Assembly: GCF_018614875.1 (NCBI RefSeq)
Contig: NZ_JAGGNW010000010.1
Location: forward strand, 186,001 to 250,000
Length of the DNA: 64,000 nucleotides
Reading direction: 5' to 3'
Origin: Variovorax paradoxus
GTDB lineage: Bacteria; Pseudomonadota; Gammaproteobacteria; Burkholderiales; Burkholderiaceae_C
The notes below the pieces were generated by a model that had not been told where the DNA came from, searched no databases, and saw nothing but the letters and a program-made list of their open reading frames with translations. The position numbers were made by a program, and so were the translations under genes. Positions 17,741 through 29,812 of the stretch are shown piece after piece (position 1 is the first letter of the stretch; every line of letters begins with the position of its first letter).

Positions 17741-18702
17741 TCCTTGGCGGCCTCCAGTTCGGGCGCGGTGTCGGGCCGCACCAGCCACAGCGGCTCGGGC
17801 GAGACGCGAAACAGCAGCGGCATTTCGGCCCATGCGATCTCGCCGTCGGCTGCCACCTTCACGCGGCGCGGGCCATGCGAGCGGCCGGCTTTCACTGTCA
17901 TCGATTCAAACGGAAAGCTCAATACCTCGTCGGCGCCGCCGAGCCGGCCCAGAGCCCCGCGCACCAGCAGGCCGGGCATGGCAAGCACTCCCGCCGGTTT
18001 CAGCGCAACGGCAGCCAGCTGGCCGTTTTCAGGCGCATCGGCGTGGTCGATACCGACCTGCAGCAACTGCAACGGGTTGTTGCCCACGAAAAGCGTCGGC
18101 GTGCGGAGGTCGCGCTCCTGGCCGCGCCAGGCCATGCGCAGGTTCCAGTGCCGATGGCCGCGCATCACGGTGAGCAGGCCGGCAAAGAACGCGATCCAGC
18201 GGCTGCGGCCATAGCGCGACTTGTAGCTTTCGCGATCTTCCAGCAGTTCGGCATACAGGCCCATGCTGGCATTCACCAGAAACATGCGGTCGTTGACCAG
18301 CCCCACCTGTGCCGGCCGAGGCTGCTCGGTCAGCAGCACCTGCAGGGCCTGCGCCGTATCGCGCGGGATGCCGTGGGTGCGGCTGAAATAGTTGAAGGTG
18401 CCCTGCGGCAGCACGCCAAAGGCCAGACCGCTGCCGAGCGTGGCTTGCGCCACCGTGTTGACGGTGCCGTCGCCGCCCGCGGCCACCACCACCCCGCCCA
18501 CGGCGCGGGCGCGCTCGACCGCTTCGCGCGCCAGCGCCTGCACCGTCACGCGTTCGTCGACAAGAAAGATGCGGTGCCGGCGGCCGGCCGCGGCACAGCC
18601 CTCCTCGACGATCCGGCGGGTTTCGGCGGCGTCCGCGCTGCCGGAGCCGGCATTGAGAACGATGAACAACGGGGAACTCGGACCGATGCGGGGCGCTGGC
18701 AT
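17737..18702 (-). CDS. diacylglycerol/lipid kinase family protein (YegS/BmrU-like)
   Basis: 321 residues. The kinase-fold nucleotide motif [20 protein letters not shown] (GGDGT) sits near residues 75-95, followed by [16 protein letters not shown]. The N-terminal [14 protein letters not shown] matches the family opening. Phosphorylates a lipid such as diacylglycerol or a sphingoid-like base. I chose the ATG at 18702, just before the family opening; an in-frame ATG at 18840 would add 46 residues with no homology signal. First gene of a three-gene lipid phosphate operon. Confidence 0.88.
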   Translation of the reverse strand: MPAPRIGPSSPLFIVLNAGSGSADAAETRRIVEEGCAAAGRRHRIFLVDERVTVQALAREAVERARAVGGVVVAAGGDGTVNTVAQATLGSGLAFGVLPQGTFNYFSRTHGIPRDTAQALQVLLTEQPRPAQVGLVNDRMFLVNASMGLYAELLEDRESYKSRYGRSRWIAFFAGLLTVMRGHRHWNLRMAWRGQERDLRTPTLFVGNNPLQLLQVGIDHADAPENGQLAAVALKPAGVLAMPGLLVRGALGRLGGADEVLSFPFESMTVKAGRSHGPRRVKVAADGEIAWAEMPLLFRVSPEPLWLVRPDTAPELEAAKE

Positions 18703-18991
18703 GTCTGTGAAGCGGGAAAGAGGCGGGCCCTGCAGGGCTGGTGCAAGGCCGCGGGGCGAGGAGCGGGCAGATCGGGAAAGATCGAGTAAAAGCTCGGGAT
18801 ACGGGCGATTGCGAGGTGATGGCGAGGCGATTGCCTGCACCGGCCCGCCGTTGTCTCACGGCCGGGCGGCCCGCGCCGGCGGCCGGCATCCCGGCTTGCT
18901 GTGGGAGAGTTGCCCTCCGACCGTAAAATCGTCCGCTTTCGCGGTGCTTCACCGCGCTACCGTCCAACGCCCGGTCACGCCGGCCTGCTTC
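18703..18991. other. 289-bp divergent interval, no gene seen
   Basis: This interval separates the lipid-kinase gene from glyQ. I find no convincing ORF or RNA gene. It is GC-rich with scattered CCGGC/GCCGG runs. TAAAAT at 18924-18929 could be part of the glyQ promoter, but I cannot place a matching -35 box at normal spacing. No T-box leader is evident, as expected for proteobacteria. Confidence 0.5.
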
Positions 18992-19897
<906 letters not shown>

Positions 19898-19900
19898 GCG

Positions 19901-22039
19901 ATGACGAGCGTGCAAAAGAACCTGTTGGTCGAACTCTTCGTCGAAGAGCTGCCGCCCAAGGCGCTGAAGAAACTCGGCGATGCCTTCGCCAGCGGCCTGC
20001 GCGACCAGCTCGTGGCCCAGGGCCTCGCCGAGCCCGCCGGCGTGCTCACTGCCTACGCATCGCCGCGCCGCCTGGCCGCGCACCTCACGCACGTGGCCGA
20101 GCGCGCCGCCGACAAGGCCGTGTCGCAGAAGCTCATGCCCGTGAGCGTGGGGCTCGATGCCTCGGGCCAGCCCACGCCCGCGCTGCTCAAGCGGCTTGCC
20201 GCGCTGGGGGCCGACGCCTCGGCCGTGCCCGGCCTGAAGCGCGCCATGGACGGCAAGGCCGAAGCCCTGTTCCACGAAAGCACCGCCAAGGGCGCGACGC
20301 TGGCCGAAGGCCTGCAGAAGGCACTGGCCGAAGCGATCGCCAGGCTGCCGATTCCCAAGGTGATGAGCTACCAGCTCGAAAGCGGTTGCGAGCTGCCCGG
20401 TTGGAGCAGCGTGAGCTTCGTGCGCCCCGCGCACGGCCTGGTGGCGCTGCATGGCGATGCCGTGGTGCCGGTCGAGGCGCTCGGCCTTCATGCAGGCCGC
20501 GAAACCCATGGCCACCGTTTCGAAGCGGCCGTCGACCCCGTGGTGCTGCGCGACTCCAACAGCTATGCGCTGCAGATGCAGGACGAGGGCGCGGTCATCG
20601 CGAGCTTCGAAGCCCGCCGCACCGAAATCGCGCGCCAGCTCGCGGCCGCGGCAGTGCGGGCCGGCGGCGGCACCGTGCCGATCCAGGACGACGCGCTGCT
20701 CGACGAAGTGACGGCGCTGGTCGAGCGGCCCAACGTGCTGGTCTGCAGCTTCGAGCGCGAATTCCTCGAAGTGCCACAGGAGTGCCTCATCCTCACGATG
20801 AAGGCCAACCAGAAGTACTTTCCGCTGCTCGACGCATCGAACAAGCTCACCAACAAGTTCCTGGTCGTCAGCAACATCAGCCCCGAGGACGCGAGCGCGG
20901 TGGTTGGCGGCAACGAGCGCGTGGTGCGCCCGCGCCTGGCCGACGCCAAGTTCTTCTTCGATCAGGACCGCAAGAAGTCGCTGGCCTCGCGCGTCGAATC
21001 GCTCGGCAAGGTGGTCTATCACAACAAGCTCGGCACCCAGGGCGAGCGCGTCGAACGCGTGATGCGCATCGCGCGCGGCATTGCCGAGAAGCTTGGCGGC
21101 GCCACGCTCGCCGCGCATGCCACCCAGGCCGCGCAACTCGCCAAGGCCGACCTCGTGACCGACATGGTCGGCGAGTTCCCGGAGCTGCAGGGCACCATGG
21201 GCCGCTATTACGCGCTGCACGACGGCCTGTCCGCCGAAGTGGCCGACGCGATCGAAGACCACTACAAGCCGCGCTTCGCCGGCGACGAACTGCCGCGCCA
21301 CACGGTCGGCATCGTGGTCGCGCTGGCCGACAAGCTCGAGACGCTGGTCGGCATGTTCGGCATCGGCAACCTGCCCACCGGCGACCGTGATCCGTTCGCG
21401 CTGCGCCGCCATGCGCTTGGGGTGATCCGCATGCTGATCGAGAAAGACCTGTCCCTGGAGCTCGACGCGCTGCTGCAGGATGCCGCCGCGCAGTTCAAGG
21501 ACGTCGACGGCTTCGACAGCGGCAAGGCCACGGTCGAACTGCAGGATTTCATTCTCGACCGCCTCGCCGGCAGCTTGCGCGAGCAGGGCGCCAGCGCGCA
21601 GGAAGTCGACGCCGTGCTCGCGCCAAGGCCGCAGCGCCTGGGCGAAGTGCCCAAGCTGCTGGCGGCCGTGCGCGCCTTTGCCGCGCTGCCCGCCGCCGCC
21701 GCGCTGGCCGCCGCCAACAAGCGCATCGGCAACATCCTCAAGAAGGCCCCCGAAGCCGACGCGCACGTCAGCGAGCTGCTGCTGCACGAGCCCGCAGAGA
21801 AGGCGCTGCATGCCGCCATGGCGCAGGTCGTGCCCGCCGCCAATGCCCAGTTCGACGCCGGCGACTACACCGCTTCGCTGCAAACCCTGGCCGCGCTGCG
21901 CGAGCCGGTCGATGCCTTCTTCGACGGCGTGATGGTCAATGCCGAACAGGCCGATCTGCGCCTCAACCGGCTGGGTCTGCTGATGTCGCTGCACGTCGCG
22001 ATGAACCGCGTGGCGCAGCTCGAGCGGCTGGCGGCTTGA
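19901..22039 (+). CDS. glyS: glycyl-tRNA synthetase beta subunit
   Basis: 712 residues. Supplies tRNA recognition for the glyQ product. Starts NLLVELFVEELPPKALKKLG, the hallmark GlyS N-terminus; ECLILTMKANQKYFPLLDA and YYALHDGLSAEVADAIEDHY are also typical. The C-terminal part holds the HD-like and anticodon-binding domains (GDRDPFALRRHALGVIRMLI). Co-transcribed with glyQ. Confidence 0.97.
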   Translation: MTSVQKNLLVELFVEELPPKALKKLGDAFASGLRDQLVAQGLAEPAGVLTAYASPRRLAAHLTHVAERAADKAVSQKLMPVSVGLDASGQPTPALLKRLAALGADASAVPGLKRAMDGKAEALFHESTAKGATLAEGLQKALAEAIARLPIPKVMSYQLESGCELPGWSSVSFVRPAHGLVALHGDAVVPVEALGLHAGRETHGHRFEAAVDPVVLRDSNSYALQMQDEGAVIASFEARRTEIARQLAAAAVRAGGGTVPIQDDALLDEVTALVERPNVLVCSFEREFLEVPQECLILTMKANQKYFPLLDASNKLTNKFLVVSNISPEDASAVVGGNERVVRPRLADAKFFFDQDRKKSLASRVESLGKVVYHNKLGTQGERVERVMRIARGIAEKLGGATLAAHATQAAQLAKADLVTDMVGEFPELQGTMGRYYALHDGLSAEVADAIEDHYKPRFAGDELPRHTVGIVVALADKLETLVGMFGIGNLPTGDRDPFALRRHALGVIRMLIEKDLSLELDALLQDAAAQFKDVDGFDSGKATVELQDFILDRLAGSLREQGASAQEVDAVLAPRPQRLGEVPKLLAAVRAFAALPAAAALAAANKRIGNILKKAPEADAHVSELLLHEPAEKALHAAMAQVVPAANAQFDAGDYTASLQTLAALREPVDAFFDGVMVNAEQADLRLNRLGLLMSLHVAMNRVAQLERLAA

Positions 22040-22073
22040 TGTCTGTCGCGACCTCACCACGGGCGGTACTGCC

Positions 22074-22652
22074 ATGAAACTCGTCATCCTCGACCGCAAC
22101 GGCACCCTCAACGTGCACCGCGAAGACTTCGTCAAGAGCGATGTCGAGTGGACGCCGCTGCCCGGCGCGCTCGAGGCCGTGGCGCGGCTCAACCATGCGG
22201 GTTGGCACGTGGTGGTCGCGTCGAACCAGTCGGGCCTGGGCCGCGGCCTGTTCGACATGGCCTCGCTCAACGCCATGCACGCCAAGATGCACAAGATGCT
22301 CGCGGCCGTGGGTGGCAAGGTCGATGCGGTGTTCTATTGCCCGCACAGCCCCGACGAGGATTGCGAATGCCGCAAGCCCAAGCCTGGCCTGTTCCTGCAG
22401 ATCGGCGACCGCTACGGCATCGGCCTCGAAGGCGTCCCGACCGCGGGCGACAGCCTGCGCGACCTGCAGGCCGGCGCGGCAGCCGGTTGCGAGCCGCACC
22501 TGCTGCTCACCGGCATGGGCGCGGTCTGCCGCGGCGTCGATCCGCTGCCTCCCGAATATCCGGCGAACACCATGGTTCACGAGAACCTGGCCGCCTTTGT
22601 CGACTTCCTGCTTGCGCGCGAAGCGCAGGCTGCACTGCAGGTGGCTGTCTGA
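22074..22652 (+). CDS. gmhB: D-glycero-beta-D-manno-heptose 1,7-bisphosphate 7-phosphatase
   Basis: 192 residues. HAD phosphatase of ADP-heptose synthesis for LPS inner core. Motif II SNQSGLGRGLF, the zinc loop CPHSPDEDCECRKPKPG (C-x-H...C-x-C) and motif IV AGDSLRDLQAG fit GmhB. Odd: motif I reads LDRNGTLN, with Asn9 where HAD phosphatases have the second Asp of DxD (general acid/base). The nucleophile Asp7 is kept. The reading is unambiguous in the sequence. Overlaps plsC by one base. Confidence 0.9.
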   Translation: MKLVILDRNGTLNVHREDFVKSDVEWTPLPGALEAVARLNHAGWHVVVASNQSGLGRGLFDMASLNAMHAKMHKMLAAVGGKVDAVFYCPHSPDEDCECRKPKPGLFLQIGDRYGIGLEGVPTAGDSLRDLQAGAAAGCEPHLLLTGMGAVCRGVDPLPPEYPANTMVHENLAAFVDFLLAREAQAALQVAV

Positions 22653-23422
22653 TGGCGTTTATCCGTTCCGTGGTCCATGCCCTGTGGATGCTTGTCACCG
22701 TGGTGCCCTGGGGCATCATCATGTGCGTCAGTTCGCTCTGGAAGCGCGGCATTCCGCTCTACTGGATGGCGGTGCAATGGCTCAGCTGGGCGATCGGCGG
22801 CGCGCGCGTGCTGCTGGGCATCCGCACCCGCGTGAGCGGCATGGAAAACCTGCCCGCCGACAAGCTGGCCGGCGCGGTCCTGCTGGTGAAGCACCAGTCG
22901 ACCTTCGAGACCTTCCTGATGCCTACTCTCATGCCGCACCCGCTGGCTTTCGTGTTCAAGAAGGAACTGATCTACGTGCCCTTCTTCGGCTGGGCGATGG
23001 CCCGGCTCGACATGATCCACATCGACCGCAGCCAGCGCGCGCAGGCCTTCAACAAGGTCGTGAACCAGGGCCGCAAGCTGCTCGCGCAGGGCATCTGGAT
23101 CATCATGTTTCCCGAAGGCACCCGCATTCCGCGCGGCCAGAAGGGCAGCTACAAGAACGGCGGCACGCGGCTGGCGTGCGAGACCGGCGTGCCGGTGATT
23201 CCGGTGGCCGTCACCTCGGCCAAGGTCTGGCCGCGCAAGGCGTTCGTCAAGCGCCCTGGCGTGGTCGACGTGTCGATCGGCCCGGCCATTCCCAGTGTCG
23301 GGCGCAAGCCCGATGAGCTGATGCGCGAAGTTGAAGCCTGGATCGAAGCCGAGATGCGCCGGCTCGACCCCGAGGCATACCGCGACAGCCTGCCGCTGCA
23401 GGCAGCGCAAGAAGCCCGCTGA
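22652..23422 (+). CDS. plsC: 1-acyl-sn-glycerol-3-phosphate acyltransferase
   Basis: 256 residues. Makes phosphatidic acid from lysophosphatidic acid at the inner membrane. Hydrophobic N-terminal segment (ALWMLVTVVPWGIIMCVSSL). Motif I is KHQSTFETFL: His81 with Glu86 in place of the usual Asp of HX4D. Motif III FPEGTRIPRGQKG and motif IV VPVIPVAVTSA are standard. The start codon overlaps the gmhB stop (TGATG). Confidence 0.93.
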   Translation: MAFIRSVVHALWMLVTVVPWGIIMCVSSLWKRGIPLYWMAVQWLSWAIGGARVLLGIRTRVSGMENLPADKLAGAVLLVKHQSTFETFLMPTLMPHPLAFVFKKELIYVPFFGWAMARLDMIHIDRSQRAQAFNKVVNQGRKLLAQGIWIIMFPEGTRIPRGQKGSYKNGGTRLACETGVPVIPVAVTSAKVWPRKAFVKRPGVVDVSIGPAIPSVGRKPDELMREVEAWIEAEMRRLDPEAYRDSLPLQAAQEAR

Positions 23423-23446
23423 AGAAGAAGAAAGAAAGAGCCCGAG

Positions 23447-24421
23447 ATGCGGGGACTGCTTCAGTTCACGATGGACCTTTTCGAAGGGCTGGGCAACGAG
23501 CTTGCGCCGGCCAAGCCGTCCGAACCGCGGGGGAAGAAAGTCAGAAAAAAGGCGCCACCGCCTGTCGTGCCGCCCGTGGCCGACGCGCAGCAGCAAGACA
23601 AGGCCGATCACGCCGGCCCCGCACTGCCCGCCATTCCGCTGCGCGACACGCTCGCGCTCGCGAGCTTCTTGCACCCCCAGGCCACGCGTGAGGCGGTGCT
23701 GGGATCGGCGCGCGTGGCCTACGAGTTCAAGCGCGGCAAGCGCAAGACCATCGGGTTCCTGGTGGGTCCCGAAGGCCTGTCGGTGCGCGCGCCGCGCTGG
23801 GTCACGCTGCGCGATGTCGATGCCGCCATTCAGGAAAAGGCCGACTGGATCTTGCGCAAGCTGCTGGAGACGCGGCAGCGCCACGCACGCGTCGAGGCCA
23901 CGCGCATCGAATGGAAAGACGGCGCCGAATTTCCTTTCATCGGCGAAACGGTCGTGATCCGTCTCGATCCGAAGCACGGCTTCGCGAGCGTCGGCGGCTC
24001 GCTCGATGCGAGCGACGACGGCACCGGCCTACGCACCCTGCGGCTGGCCGTGGCGCAGAGCGCCGAAGCCTCGCAGATCCGCGACGCCGCGCAGGCCTGG
24101 CTCATGCGGCAGGCGCGGCGGCTTTTCATCGAGCGGCTCGACCACTTTGCGCCACGGCTCGGCGTGCGCTGGCAAAAGCTGTCGTTGTCGAATGCGGCCA
24201 CGCGATGGGGCAGCGCGAGTGCGGATGGATCGATCCGGCTGAACTGGCGCTTGATCCACTTTCGGCTGTCGGTGATCGACTATGTGGTTGCGCACGAGCT
24301 GGCCCATCTGCGGGTGATGGACCATTCGCAGCGGTTCTGGGACACGGTGGAGAGCGTGGTGCCGGACTATGACCTGCTCCGGCAGCAGCTCAAGGATGAG
24401 GCTGTGCCTCGGTGGTCTTGA
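23447..24421 (+). CDS. YgjP-type M48-like metallopeptidase domain protein
   Basis: 324 residues. The C-terminal YgjP/SprT-like zinc site is HELAHLRVMDHSQRFW near residues 282-297: HExxH plus a downstream His. The preceding LSNAATRWGSASADGSIRLN and YVVAHELAHL are family hallmarks. The first ~60 residues are Lys/Pro/Ala-rich and poorly conserved; an internal ATG at 23471 is an alternative start. Function of the family is unclear despite the metallopeptidase label. It is 24 bp after plsC, so may share its transcript. Confidence 0.85.
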   Translation: MRGLLQFTMDLFEGLGNELAPAKPSEPRGKKVRKKAPPPVVPPVADAQQQDKADHAGPALPAIPLRDTLALASFLHPQATREAVLGSARVAYEFKRGKRKTIGFLVGPEGLSVRAPRWVTLRDVDAAIQEKADWILRKLLETRQRHARVEATRIEWKDGAEFPFIGETVVIRLDPKHGFASVGGSLDASDDGTGLRTLRLAVAQSAEASQIRDAAQAWLMRQARRLFIERLDHFAPRLGVRWQKLSLSNAATRWGSASADGSIRLNWRLIHFRLSVIDYVVAHELAHLRVMDHSQRFWDTVESVVPDYDLLRQQLKDEAVPRWS

Positions 24422-24447
24422 GGTTTTGGTTTGCTTTCTTTTGTTGT

Positions 24448-24682
24448 CCGGGGCCGGGACTCGCCCCGGCGGGCGACTCACTTTCTTTTGCTTCGCTGTA
24501 TGGACCGGGGACCTTGGAAACAGGTGTGCGCGGACATAGAGACCCCGCGAAACGTGAGCACCGCAGGTTGCCCGCAGCGAAGCGGAGGGACGCAGACAGT
24601 AGGGTCGCCTTTCTTTTGCCTACGTTTCTTTGGCGAAGCAAAGAAAAGTAGGTCGCCCGCCGGGGCGAGACCCGGCCCCGGG
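24448..24682. repeat. large inverted-repeat element with ~46-bp arms
   Basis: Left arm 24448-24493 and right arm 24636-24682 are near-perfect reverse complements (core CCCCGGCGGGCGAC in both). The ~140-bp centre includes TTTCTTTG-N6-CAAAGAAA (24625-24646), a perfect 8-bp hairpin. The element fills the gap between the convergent YgjP and thiC genes and its right arm ends 8 bp before the thiC stop. It could act as a bidirectional terminator and looks like a non-autonomous repeat unit. A partial copy of an arm end is at 38396-38415. Confidence 0.75.
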
Positions 24683-24690
24683 AAACACCT

Positions 24691-26772
<2,082 letters not shown>

Positions 26773-26801
26773 AGCTATTGTGCGGGCCTCAGCCCGGTGC
26801 G

Positions 26802-27230
26802 TCAACCGGGGGTCTGCAGGTCGCCTTCGAGATAGAACCAGCGGTCCCCCTCGCGCACGAAGCGGCTGCGCTCGTGCAGGCGCGCCGCGGCGCCGGTGCT
26901 GCTGCGCTGGCGGGCGACGAATTCGACCTCGGCATGGTCGGCGTCGAGCACCGAACGCGAGCGGATGTCGAGCCCGAGCCATTTCACGCCGGGTTCGAAC
27001 TCGATCGACGCCGGCCGCGTCGACGCGTGCCAGGTGGCGAGCAGGTAGGGGCCGCGCTCCAGCACGAAGGCGGTATAGCGCGAACGCATCAGCGATTCGG
27101 CGTCGGGCGCGGGCGTGCCCTCGAAATCGTCGAGGTAGCGGCCACAGCACAGGGCGTAGCCGATGGGTTTGTCTCTGCGGTCCGTGCGGCCGCAGGGACA
27201 AGGTCCGGTGGTGGGATCGGTGGCACTCAT
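26802..27230 (-). CDS. YchJ family protein (UPF0225, SEC-C-like)
   Basis: 142 residues. N-terminal Cys cluster CPCGRTDRRDKPIGYALCCG (C-x-C...CC) is the SEC-C/YchJ zinc motif. It is followed by the NTF2-like YchJ domain (ESLMRSRYTAFVLE, WLGLDIRSR). Function unknown; members are thought to be small zinc proteins. I placed the start at MSATDPTTG rather than the earlier ATG at 27305, because the family begins shortly before the Cys motif. Confidence 0.88.
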   Translation of the reverse strand: MSATDPTTGPCPCGRTDRRDKPIGYALCCGRYLDDFEGTPAPDAESLMRSRYTAFVLERGPYLLATWHASTRPASIEFEPGVKWLGLDIRSRSVLDADHAEVEFVARQRSSTGAAARLHERSRFVREGDRWFYLEGDLQTPG

Positions 27231-27315
27231 GAAGAACGCTATTGGAACATCCTCCGGGCCCCTCGCCGATGGGGCAACCCCGGGGCCTTGTCGACGGTCC
27301 TGCAAAACGCCCGGG

Positions 27316-28446
27316 TCAGGCCAGCGCGCGCTGGATGAGCAGCTTCTGGATGTCCGAGGTGCCTTCGTAGATCTGGCACACGCGCACGTCGCGATAGATG
27401 CGTTCGAGCGGAAAGTCGTTCACGTAGCCGTAGCCGCCCAGCGTCTGGATGGCGGCGCTGCAGACGCGCTCGGCCATTTCGCTCGCGAACAGCTTGGCCA
27501 TGGCCGCTTCCTTGAGGCAGGGCCGGCCGGCATCGCGCAGGCTCGCGGCGTGCCAGATCAGCTGGCGCGCGGCTTCGAGTTGCGTGGCGCATTCGGCGAG
27601 GCGAAAGCCCACGGCCTGCTGCTCGAAGATCGAACCGCCGAAGGCCTGGCGTTCCTTGGCATAGGCCAGCGCCACTTCGAAGGCGCTGCGCGCCATGCCC
27701 ACGCTCTGCGCCGCGATGCCGATGCGGCCGCCCTCGAGCGCACCCAGCGCGATCTTGTAGCCCTCGCCCTCGGCGCCGATCAGGTTCTCGCGCGGGATGC
27801 GGCAGCCGTCGAAATTGATCTGCGCGGTGTCGCTGCTGTGCTGGCCCAGCTTGTCTTCGAGCCGCGCGACGTGGTAGCCCGGCGCATCGGTCGGCACGAT
27901 GAAGGCGCTCATGCCGCGCTTGCCCGCACCCTTGTCGGTGACCGCGATGACGATGGCCATCTGGCCGTTCTTGCCGCTGGTGATGAACTGCTTCACGCCG
28001 TCGATCACATAGCCATCGCCGTCCTTGCGCGCCGTGGTGCGCAGGCTCGATGCATCGCTGCCGGCCTGCGGCTCGGTGAGGCAGAAGGCGCCGAGCATCT
28101 GCCCTTGCGCCAGCGGCTCGAGCCACTGCTTCTTCTGCTGCGCGTTGCCGTAGCGCATGAGGATCGCATTGACCGGGCAGTTGGTCACGCTGATCGCGGT
28201 GCTGGTGCCGCCGTCGCCGGCCGCGATTTCTTCCAGCACCAGCGCGAGCGTGAGGTAGTCGAGGCCCGCGCCGCCGTGGTCCTCGGGCACGCAGATGCCG
28301 TAGGCGCCCAGCGCGGCGAGGCCCTGGTGGGCCTCCTTGGGGAAACTGTGCTCGCGGTCCCATTTGGGGGCGTGGGGCCAGAGTTCGGCTTGCGAGAAGT
28401 CGCGCACTGCGTCGCGGATGGCTTCCTGGTCGGCACTGAGCAGCAT
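27316..28446 (-). CDS. acyl-CoA dehydrogenase
   Basis: 376 residues. FAD-dependent alpha,beta-dehydrogenation of an acyl-CoA, passing electrons to ETF. Signatures: GAFCLTEPQAGSDASSLRTT, LGGYGYVNDFPLERIYRDVR and the catalytic Glu in YEGTSDIQKLLI (short/medium-chain position). Short-chain or branched-chain substrate likely. Downstream of the M20 peptidase gene (29-bp gap) and in the same direction as the thiolase and LiuR-like regulator; may belong to fatty or branched-chain acid use. Confidence 0.93.
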   Translation of the reverse strand: MLLSADQEAIRDAVRDFSQAELWPHAPKWDREHSFPKEAHQGLAALGAYGICVPEDHGGAGLDYLTLALVLEEIAAGDGGTSTAISVTNCPVNAILMRYGNAQQKKQWLEPLAQGQMLGAFCLTEPQAGSDASSLRTTARKDGDGYVIDGVKQFITSGKNGQMAIVIAVTDKGAGKRGMSAFIVPTDAPGYHVARLEDKLGQHSSDTAQINFDGCRIPRENLIGAEGEGYKIALGALEGGRIGIAAQSVGMARSAFEVALAYAKERQAFGGSIFEQQAVGFRLAECATQLEAARQLIWHAASLRDAGRPCLKEAAMAKLFASEMAERVCSAAIQTLGGYGYVNDFPLERIYRDVRVCQIYEGTSDIQKLLIQRALA

Positions 28447-28475
28447 CGCGTTGTCTCCTGTATTTTTTTGTGTGC

Positions 28476-29726
28476 CTATTTGCTGGCGCCCAGGTCCATG
28501 ATCAAACGCGCAGCCATGTACAGGCGGCGCGGAATGGCGCTGATGTCCACGTATTCGGCCTTGTCGCTGTGATAGCCGAAGCCCGGCAGGCCCAGGCTCT
28601 CGATCACCGGCTTGCCCGAAAGCGCCGCGTACGCCGCATCGGTGCCGCCGCCGGTGCGCTCTTCCACGCCGAGCGTCCCGCCGGCTTCCTTGTAGAAGGC
28701 CACGGCCTTGTCGACCAGTTTTTTGCCGCCTTCGCCGGCATTGAAGGCCGGACGGCCGCGCGTGACCACCACCTTGACGTCGGAGTCGGGCAGCTTCTTC
28801 TGCTGCGCCTTTTCTTCGAGGGTCTTCATCGCCGCCTCGAAGTCTTCGTTCTGCGCATAGCGCACGTCGGCGTTGAGCGTGGCACTGGCGGGAATGATGT
28901 TCGACACGCTGCCTGCCTTGGCCATGGTCCAGTTGAAGCGCAGGTGCCTGGCCTTGTCGTCGATGCTCATGGTGCGCAGCACGAGGTCGGAAGCCTCCAC
29001 CAGCGCGTTCACGCCCAGTTCGGGCGCGGCGCCCGCATGCGAAGCCTTGCCGGTGATGTTCACTTGAACGTAGGCAATGCCCGACGTGCCGAGCGAGAGT
29101 TTCTCGTCGCCCGCGCCTGTGGGTTCGAACGAGAGCACGTAGTCGGCCTGCCTGGCTTCTTCCTGGATCAGGTCGCGCGAGCCGAAGGAGCCTTTTTCCT
29201 CGTCGGTGTTGAACAGCACGGTGATGGTTCCGTAGTCGCGCACGCCGTAGTCCTTGAGCAGCTTCAGCGTGTGCAGGATGACGGCATTGCCGCCTTTGTC
29301 GTCGGCAATGCCGGGGCCGTAGGCCTTGTTGCCTTCGATGCGGAACGGCGCCTTGGCGAGCGTGCCCTTGAGGTACACGGTGTCCATGTGCGACATCAGC
29401 AGCAGGTTCTTGCCACCGCGGCCCTTGAGCTTGCCGACGATGTTGTCGCCCACCACGAGGCCGGCCGACTTGCTGCGCGTGACGGTGAAGCCCAGGTTCT
29501 TGAGCTCGCCTTCGAGAAAGTTGCCGGCGGCGGCAATGCCTTCGGCGTCGCCGGTGCCGGTCTCGATGTTGACGAGCTTCTCCAGCGTCTTGATCACGGC
29601 CGGCTGCTCGTCGGTGGCGGCCTGGAACAGCACGTTGTCGCGCTTCTGCGCCCAGCCGGCGGCAGGCGCCAGGAAGGTGGTCGCCAGCAGGATCGCGAGG
29701 GCGGTGCGTTGATTGAAGGGGCGCAT
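28476..29726 (-). CDS. M20/M28-type metallopeptidase, glutamate carboxypeptidase (CPG2)-like, exported
   Basis: 416 residues. Signal peptide MRPFNQRTALAILLATTFLA...GWAQ, so periplasmic. Dizinc motifs: LLMSHMDTVYLKG (His, Asp), GPGIADDKGGNAV (Asp), FNTDEEKGSFGS (Glu-Glu) and SFEPTGA; a dimerisation domain lies in the middle. CPG2 relatives release C-terminal glutamate from folates or peptides. Starts before MRPF were rejected as they precede the signal peptide. Sits after a terminator, so probably has its own promoter. Confidence 0.9.
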   Translation of the reverse strand: MRPFNQRTALAILLATTFLAPAAGWAQKRDNVLFQAATDEQPAVIKTLEKLVNIETGTGDAEGIAAAGNFLEGELKNLGFTVTRSKSAGLVVGDNIVGKLKGRGGKNLLLMSHMDTVYLKGTLAKAPFRIEGNKAYGPGIADDKGGNAVILHTLKLLKDYGVRDYGTITVLFNTDEEKGSFGSRDLIQEEARQADYVLSFEPTGAGDEKLSLGTSGIAYVQVNITGKASHAGAAPELGVNALVEASDLVLRTMSIDDKARHLRFNWTMAKAGSVSNIIPASATLNADVRYAQNEDFEAAMKTLEEKAQQKKLPDSDVKVVVTRGRPAFNAGEGGKKLVDKAVAFYKEAGGTLGVEERTGGGTDAAYAALSGKPVIESLGLPGFGYHSDKAEYVDISAIPRRLYMAARLIMDLGASK

Positions 29727-29760
29727 GAAGAATCTCCTGGCGTCTGCAGTATTCGTCGAG

Positions 29761-29799
29761 AAAAAACCACGAAGCGCCCCGGCAAGGGACGCTTCGTGG
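29761..29799 (-). terminator. rho-independent terminator after the thiolase gene
   Basis: On the minus strand, CCACGAAGCG and CGCTTCGTGG form a perfect 10-bp stem (29799-29790 and 29776-29767). The loop allows extra CCC/GGG pairs, and six U residues follow directly (29766-29761). It lies 13 bp past the thiolase stop. This ends the transcript that would otherwise continue into the peptidase gene. Confidence 0.88.
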
Positions 29800-29812
29800 C
29801 GGTTGTTTCTTG

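Noticed and set aside
18910..18929. glyQ promoter TTGCCC/TAAAAT
   Set aside because: Only 8 bp separate the two boxes, too short for sigma-70. TAAAAT alone is not enough.
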